From positions 1 through 10,219 of the forward strand of contig JBKPSC010000198.1 of assembly GCA_046734915.1 (NCBI GenBank): 10,219 nt of DNA, in the 5' to 3' direction. The notes beneath the pieces were generated by a model. The model made no database searches. It was given only the letters and a program-made list of their open reading frames with translations, and was not told the origin of the DNA. Both the position numbers and the translations under genes were made by a program. The DNA comes from VFZL01 sp046734915 (GTDB lineage Bacteria; Acidobacteriota; Vicinamibacteria; Vicinamibacterales; CAVVIG01). Shown piece by piece: positions 5,800-10,219 of the stretch (position 1 is the stretch's first letter; every line of letters starts with the position of its first letter).

Positions 5800-7683
5800 A
5801 TGGACGACGCCGACTACATCGTTGTGGGCTCCGGCGCGGGCGGCGGCACCGTGGCCGCCCGCCTCGCCGAGAGCGGATTCAAAGTGCTCCTGCTCGAAGC
5901 AGGAGGCGATCCGAGGACGTCGATTGGCGACACGCCGCAGGCACCAGGAATCAACAGCCTGCCCGACGACTACGACGTGCCGGCGTTTCACGCGCTGGCC
6001 ACGGAAAACAGCGGGCTGCGCTGGGATTTCTTCGTCCGCCACTACGCCGACCAGGCCCGTCAAGAGGCGGATCCGAAGTATCGGGAGACGGTCGACGGCA
6101 AGGTCGCCCGCGGCGTCCTGTACCCGCGTGCCGCCACCCTCGGCGGCTGCACCGCGCACAACGCCATGATCCTCATCTATCCGCACAACGCCGACTGGAA
6201 CCAGATCGCCGATCTGACCGGCGACCCGACGTGGCGGGCGGAGAACATGCGGACGTACTTCGAACGGATCGAGCGCTGTGCCCATCGTGCTGACGAACGC
6301 GCGCTGCACGCGCTCGGTCAGAATCCGAGCCGGCACGGATGGTCCGGCTGGCTGCAGACCGAGAAGGCCGTTCCCGGCGCGGCGATCAGGAATCGTGATC
6401 TGCGCACGACGATTCTGGAATCCGCGAAGGCCATCCTGCAGAGTCCCGAGCTCGCGATCACCGACGCCGATCGTCGCGCGCGGCTCGACAGCCAGCTCGA
6501 TCCCAACGACTGGCGGGTCGTCTCGGAGGACGCCATCGGCCTGCGGTACACGCCGCTGACCACGCGCGATCATCGCCGGGTCGGCTCACGTGAACGCGTC
6601 CTCGACGTGGTCAAGCAGCATCCCGACCGGCTGAAAGTCGTCCTGCACGCCCTTGCCACCCGCGTGCTCTTCGACGATCAGGGCCGGGCCATCGGCGTCG
6701 AGTATCGCAGCGGCGAACGATTGTACCGGGCCCACGCCCGTCCGAGCGCCGCGGCCGGCGACACACGGCGGGCCCTCGCCAAACGTGAGGTGATTCTGGC
6801 TGGCGGCGCCTTCAACACGCCTCAGCTCCTGATGCTGTCCGGCATCGGGCCGAAGGCACACCTCGAGTCCAAAGGTATCGAGGTCCGCGTGGACCTGCCC
6901 GGTGTGGGACAGAACCTGCAGGATCGCTATGAGGTCGCTGTCGTCAACCGCATGAACTTTCCGGCCTGGGAAGCACTCGAAGGCGCCACCTTCAGGAACG
7001 GCGATCGACAGTACAAGGACTGGGCGAATCGCGGAGACGGTGTCTACAAGACCAACGGCGCCGTTGTCTCCGTGATAGCGAGGTCGAGCCCGGCCGCGTT
7101 CTCCCCAGACCTCTTTCTCTACGCGCTCCTCGGGCGCTTCGAGGGGTACTTCCCCGGCTATTCGTCGCTCATCGCGCAGAACCCGAACTGTCTCTCCTGG
7201 GTCGTGTTGAAGGCGCACACGAACAACACGGCCGGACAAGTCAGCCTGCGGTCCGCGGATCCGCTTGAAGCGCCCGAGATCAACTTCCAGTACTTCGAGG
7301 AAGGCAATGACACCCGGGGCGAAGATCTCAAGGCGGTGGCCGCCGGCATCACCCTGGCGCGAAAGCTCGCGGCGGGACTGCGAAAAGAAGGGCTCATCGC
7401 CAAGGAAGACATTCCCGGTGACGACGTCACGGAGGCGCAGCTGCCGGACTTCGTGCGAAAGCAGGCGTGGGGCCACCACGCGTCGTGCACCTGCCGGATC
7501 GGATCGCGCGATGGCGGTGGCGTCGTCAGCACCGATTTCAAGGTTCACGGTGTCCAGGGCCTGCGCGTCGTCGACGCGTCGGTCTTTCCGCGCATTCCCG
7601 GCTTCTTCATCGTGAGCGCCGTCTACATGATTGCCGAGAAGGCGGCCGAGGTCATTGCCGCTGACGCTGCGAGGAACCCATGA
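5800..7683 (+). CDS. GMC-family FAD-dependent oxidoreductase
   Basis: This 627-residue flavoprotein belongs to the glucose-methanol-choline family. The N-terminal dinucleotide-binding fold reads YIVVGSGAGGGTVAARL with GxGxxG at 10-15, followed by LLLEAGGD. GGCTAHNAM (115-123) corresponds to the region of choline oxidase (GGCSSHNS) whose histidine binds FAD covalently, so H120 may be a covalent flavin site. GGAFNTPQLLMLSGIG (335-350) is the second family signature. The C-terminal catalytic region has H559-H560 (GHHASCTCRIG), but the usual Asn or His in the last active-site loop is replaced by the hydrophobic stretch RIPGFFIVSAVYMIAEKAAE. GMC enzymes oxidise alcohols or aldehydes. No Sec or Tat signal is seen, so the protein is cytoplasmic unless exported with a partner. 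It sits between the di-haem lipoprotein (7-base gap) and the repeat lipoprotein (ATGA overlap). Substrate unknown. Confidence 0.9.
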   Translation: MDDADYIVVGSGAGGGTVAARLAESGFKVLLLEAGGDPRTSIGDTPQAPGINSLPDDYDVPAFHALATENSGLRWDFFVRHYADQARQEADPKYRETVDGKVARGVLYPRAATLGGCTAHNAMILIYPHNADWNQIADLTGDPTWRAENMRTYFERIERCAHRADERALHALGQNPSRHGWSGWLQTEKAVPGAAIRNRDLRTTILESAKAILQSPELAITDADRRARLDSQLDPNDWRVVSEDAIGLRYTPLTTRDHRRVGSRERVLDVVKQHPDRLKVVLHALATRVLFDDQGRAIGVEYRSGERLYRAHARPSAAAGDTRRALAKREVILAGGAFNTPQLLMLSGIGPKAHLESKGIEVRVDLPGVGQNLQDRYEVAVVNRMNFPAWEALEGATFRNGDRQYKDWANRGDGVYKTNGAVVSVIARSSPAAFSPDLFLYALLGRFEGYFPGYSSLIAQNPNCLSWVVLKAHTNNTAGQVSLRSADPLEAPEINFQYFEEGNDTRGEDLKAVAAGITLARKLAAGLRKEGLIAKEDIPGDDVTEAQLPDFVRKQAWGHHASCTCRIGSRDGGGVVSTDFKVHGVQGLRVVDASVFPRIPGFFIVSAVYMIAEKAAEVIAADAARNP

Positions 7684-8396
7684 TGATCCGATCGCTCCCG
7701 GTGCCTGTCGTCGTCGTGTGCACGCTGGCTGTGTCAGGCTGCTCGCTCGCCACCGGCATCCGTGAGAACACGCAGGCCATCGAGAAGAGCTCGGCCACCA
7801 TCACCACCAACACCGCGGCGGTGAGCGAGTCGACCAAGGGCACGGTCACGCTCATCCCCGCGTTGCAGGGTGTCGAGCGCCTCACCGGTCCGATGCAGGC
7901 GGTCGCCGGCCTCGACCCGACGATGCGCAGCGTCGCTGCCCTCAACGAGCCGATGACACGGGTGGCGGCGCTCGATCCGAGCATGCGCGCGCTGGCGGAG
8001 CTGCAGCAGCCGATGACCCGGCTCGTCGCCATCGGCCCGGGCCTGGACGCCGTCGCCGGACTTCAGGGACCGATGACGCGCGTCGCGGACATGCGCGGAA
8101 GTCTCGAAGCTGTGGCCTCGCTGCGCGGCTCGCTCGACGAGGTCTCGCAGCTCGAGCCACAGCTGGCCGCCGTCGCCAATCTCAAAACGGCCATGGAGCA
8201 ACTGAGCGCGCTTCGAGCGCCGCTCGAGCAGGTCGGCTCGCTGACCGGGCCGATGTCGCGGCTGGTTGCGCTCGCCGGAATTCTCGAACGGCCGGTGCTC
8301 CTCGTGGTGATCGGGCTCGCGGCGCTGGCGGCGTGGGGGCTCGTGACGTTCTTCGCCGTGCGGTTCGCCATCCTCAGCACGCAACGCACGCCGTAG
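7680..8396 (+). CDS. Decapeptide-repeat lipoprotein with C-terminal membrane segment
   Basis: No known family is recognised. The 238-residue protein starts with a lipoprotein-type signal (VVVVCTLAVSGC, probable lipidated Cys21). Residues 22-57 are polar, Ser/Thr-rich and helix-friendly. Residues 58-197 are fourteen uninterrupted 10-residue repeats with hydrophobic residues at positions 1, 5 and 8 (typical unit LxxPMTRVAx). A strongly hydrophobic segment at about 205-231 looks like a transmembrane helix, followed by a short polar tail. The protein would thus be anchored at both ends with the repeat region between. GAGGA at 7671-7675 precedes the ATG at 7680, which overlaps the GMC stop as ATGA; the adjacent ATG at 7683 is an equally possible start. 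The position suggests a structural, scaffold or tethering role for the preceding enzymes, but that is inference. Confidence 0.8.
   Translation: MMIRSLPVPVVVVCTLAVSGCSLATGIRENTQAIEKSSATITTNTAAVSESTKGTVTLIPALQGVERLTGPMQAVAGLDPTMRSVAALNEPMTRVAALDPSMRALAELQQPMTRLVAIGPGLDAVAGLQGPMTRVADMRGSLEAVASLRGSLDEVSQLEPQLAAVANLKTAMEQLSALRAPLEQVGSLTGPMSRLVALAGILERPVLLVVIGLAALAAWGLVTFFAVRFAILSTQRTP
7851..8270 (+). repeat. Fourteen tandem 30-bp units encoding 10-residue repeats
   Basis: Each unit starts with Leu (Ile or Met once each), has Met or Leu at position 5 and Val or Leu at position 8. Proline falls at position 3 or 4 in 11 of 14 units. In the first eight units it alternates strictly: LIPAL, LTGPM, LDPTM, LNEPM, LDPSM, LQQPM, IGPGL, LQGPM. 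This implies an older 20-residue (60-bp) super-unit that spread by duplication; later units are more diverged. The phase never slips, so selection maintains the register. Confidence 0.85.
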
Positions 8397-8605
8397 TCGC
8401 GGTCCAGTTTTCCGTTCGGGCGGACTTCCCGCATTCGGATTTTCGTTCACGAACGCATCAAGTCCGTCATCACCGCGACTAACGATCCAACAATTGAGAT
8501 GCCGGCGCGATAAACGCTGTCGATGCGCTCGTTCGCCCGATTACGCGACGTCCGGCTGCGTATGGTCGCGAACGCCACCAGCGCCGGCCGACAAGGGAGG
8601 GTCCC
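8397..8605. other. Intergenic gap before the VWA gene
   Basis: This stretch separates the operon from an apparently independent transcription unit. It contains a weak broken stem (CGGG 8417-8420 with CCCG 8428-8431, outer CCG/CGG) followed by four T residues (8440-8443), a poor terminator candidate. It also has a small inverted repeat, CGTTC-AC-GAACG, at 8444-8455. No convincing promoter or small gene is visible. Confidence 0.5.
8595..8601 (+). promoter_or_regulatory. Strong ribosome binding site of the VWA gene
   Basis: GGGAGGG lies 4 bases before the ATG at 8606. It supports that start, which also gives a clean signal peptide at the N-terminus. Confidence 0.75.
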
Positions 8606-10036
8606 ATGCGACGATCCTTGTTGTCCTGGTTGTGTCTGCTTTTGTGTTCCGCTCTCCTGGTCGCGCAAGCGTCCCTGGGACAACTGCGCGGGATTGTGCG
8701 AGATCCCGCCGGCTTCGTGCTTCCGGGCGCTGAAGTCACGCTCTTGCTCGGGGGCGCGACGGTACAGCGAACGTTGTCTGACGGAAACGGCAAGTTTGCT
8801 TTCCGAGAATTGCAACCGGGGCGGTACACCATCGTCGTCCGCCTCGCCGGCTTCAGAACATTCAGCACGCAGGCGTTCGTCACGGGCGCTGTGACGCGTG
8901 ATATCGAGACGGTCCTCTCTGCCGGCGGCGGCCTCGAGGAAAGCGTCACCGTCACCGGCAGCGCGCCGGTCGTCGATGGCCACGTGGTCGGGAGGGCCTT
9001 CAACACCGAGGCCTATGACAAGACCGACGACAACGGCTGGAGGAAGGCGGCGGCAAAGCCGCTATTGACCTTCTCCATCGACGTCGATACGGCGTCCTAC
9101 GCCAACGTGCGGCGTTTCCTGAATCAGGGCCAACTGCCACCCAAAGACGCCGTCCGTATCGAGGAGCTCATCAACTACTTCTCGTACGATTATCCCGAAC
9201 CGGACGGGAGGAACCCTTTCTCGCTGACAATGGCGATCGGCAACTGCCCGTGGAACCCGGCGCACCGGCTCGCGCTGATCGGGTTGCAGGGCCGCCACCT
9301 CGATCGCTCGCACACGCCGCCACGCAATCTCGTGTTTCTCGTCGACGTCTCTGGATCGATGATGGCGCCGCGCAAGTTGCCGCTCGTCAAGACCTCGCTG
9401 GCACTGCTCGCACGGAATCTCACTGAAGCGGATCGAATCGGGCTGGTCGTCTACGCCGGCGCCGCCGGTGTCGTCCTGCCGTCGGCGCCAGGCGGCGATC
9501 CGGCAGTGGTCCTCGACGCGCTCGCCCGCCTCGAGGCCGGCGGATCGACCAACGGGGCCCAAGGCATCGTGCGAGCCTACGCGATGGCGCGCGAGAACTT
9601 CATCAACGATGGCATCAACCGCGTCGTCCTGGCCACCGACGGGGATTTCAACGTCGGCGTGACGAACCAGGGCGATCTCATTCGCCTCATCGAAGAGCAA
9701 CGGGAGAGCGGCGTCACGCTGTCGGTGTTGGGCTTCGGCATGGGGAATCTGAAAGACTCCACCATGGAGAAGCTCGCCGATCGCGGCAACGGCAACTACT
9801 CGTACATCGATTCCGTCGCCGAGGCGCAGAAGGTGCTGGTCGACGATGCGGCCGGGACCCTCGTCACGATCGCCAAGGACGTCAAGCTGCGGGTCGAGTT
9901 AACCCACGTGTGGTCGCTTCGTATCGTCTCGTCGGATACGAGAACCGGATACTCGAAGACCGCGACTTCAACGACGACGCGAAGGACGCCGGCGACATGG
10001 GCGCCGGCCACTCGGTCACCGCGTTGTACGAGCTGA
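8606..10036 (+). CDS. Secreted VWA-domain protein (YfbK-like) with N-terminal carboxypeptidase-regulatory-like domain, frameshifted
   Basis: A signal peptide (hydrophobic residues about 5-21, possible cleavage after AQA) is followed by a carboxypeptidase-regulatory-like beta-sandwich (about 25-105; LRGIVRDPAGFVLPGAEVTL, PGRYTIVVRLAGF). A short EESVTVTGSAPVVD linker of the type seen in acidobacterial TonB-linked proteins follows. Next come the YfbK-type N-terminal region (LTFSIDVDTASYANVRRFL, RIEELINYFSYDYPEP) and a von Willebrand A domain. Its metal-ion site is intact: D247-V-S249-G-S251, T315 and T344-D345-G-D347. VWA domains bind ligands or proteins through this metal site; the role of the YfbK group is poorly known. 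Up to about residue 431 the frame fits the family. From 9899 it reads into a Ser/Thr/Arg-rich tail and stops at 10036, while the expected C-terminal domain continues in another frame. The gene is therefore frameshifted or contains a sequencing error. Confidence 0.85.
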   Translation: MRRSLLSWLCLLLCSALLVAQASLGQLRGIVRDPAGFVLPGAEVTLLLGGATVQRTLSDGNGKFAFRELQPGRYTIVVRLAGFRTFSTQAFVTGAVTRDIETVLSAGGGLEESVTVTGSAPVVDGHVVGRAFNTEAYDKTDDNGWRKAAAKPLLTFSIDVDTASYANVRRFLNQGQLPPKDAVRIEELINYFSYDYPEPDGRNPFSLTMAIGNCPWNPAHRLALIGLQGRHLDRSHTPPRNLVFLVDVSGSMMAPRKLPLVKTSLALLARNLTEADRIGLVVYAGAAGVVLPSAPGGDPAVVLDALARLEAGGSTNGAQGIVRAYAMARENFINDGINRVVLATDGDFNVGVTNQGDLIRLIEEQRESGVTLSVLGFGMGNLKDSTMEKLADRGNGNYSYIDSVAEAQKVLVDDAAGTLVTIAKDVKLRVELTHVWSLRIVSSDTRTGYSKTATSTTTRRTPATWAPATRSPRCTS

Positions 10037-10219
10037 TCCTCGTGGGTCGTGGCGAAGAAAACGGGCCTGATGTCGACCCGTTGAAGTACCAGGAGGCACC
10101 AAGGCCATCGGCCGCTGCCCGCCGCGACGAGGCGATGACGGTGAAGGTCCGGTACAAGGCGCCTGATGGCGTCGTCAGCTCGCTGACCTCGGCGATTGTG
10201 CGGCGGGAAAGCGTGGAGC
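9901..10219 (+). pseudogene. Out-of-frame C-terminal part of the YfbK-like VWA protein, running off the window
   Basis: Reading from 9901 in the shifted frame gives NPRVVASYRLVGYENRIL, then DFNDDAKDAGDMGAGHSVTA and LYELILVG. This is the typical C-terminal domain of YfbK-type VWA proteins (DUF3520-like), and the frame is open to the last base of the window. The junction reads GTCGAGTTAACCC; one extra base after GAGTT (for example GAGTTCAACCC) would give VEFNPRVV, the form usual in the family, and join both parts. The segment has no ribosome binding site of its own, so it is the continuation of the gene at 8606 and not a separate one. Confidence 0.8.

Noticed and set aside
8412..8443. Intrinsic terminator after the repeat lipoprotein gene
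   Set aside because: The stem is broken into 4-bp and 3-bp pieces with an internal loop and only four T residues follow, too weak to call.

Overview
The window is GC-rich with almost every base in long ORFs. It most likely comes from an Acidobacteriota-type soil bacterium, possibly Vicinamibacteria. That guess rests on a carboxypeptidase-regulatory-like domain of the kind common in acidobacterial surface proteins, paralogous membrane-attached di-haem c-type cytochromes, and a GMC/cytochrome neighbourhood. It is inference, because no rRNA or other marker gene is present.

Layout: (1) 1-166 is non-coding or nearly so. It holds a 7-bp-periodic repeat tract that is also a long imperfect palindrome, just past the stop of a minus-strand gene. 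(2) 167-2985, minus strand, is a two-gene translationally coupled unit: an old yellow enzyme-like flavin/[4Fe-4S] oxidoreductase (1660-2985), then a membrane-anchored di-haem cytochrome c (167-1663). (3) 2986-3347 is a divergent intergenic region with a GC-rich hairpin beside the minus-strand ribosome binding site, a 14-bp palindrome and three 9-bp near-repeats. (4) 3348-8396, plus strand, is a tight three-gene operon: a large di-haem cytochrome c lipoprotein (3348-5792), a GMC flavoprotein (5800-7683), and a lipoprotein built of fourteen 10-residue repeats with a C-terminal membrane segment (7680-8396). (5) 8397-8605 is a gap with no clear element. (6) From 8606 to the window edge lies a secreted von Willebrand factor A protein of the YfbK type with an N-terminal carboxypeptidase-regulatory-like domain. 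Its reading frame breaks near 9900, apparently by loss of one base.

Genes working together: the back-to-back units each pair a flavoprotein with a di-haem cytochrome of the CcP/MauG/RoxA-like class. A reasonable but unproven reading is one oxidative pathway: the exported di-haem proteins act on a substrate outside the cytoplasm, and the apparently cytoplasmic OYE and GMC flavoproteins handle carbonyl, enone or alcohol products. The repeat lipoprotein is coupled to the GMC gene by an ATGA overlap and is the least explained member. The strongest observations are the decapeptide-repeat protein, the heptamer palindrome, the divergent cytochrome/flavoprotein cluster, an OYE ending right after its Fe-S motif, a GMC protein without the usual second catalytic Asn/His, and the frameshift in the VWA gene.
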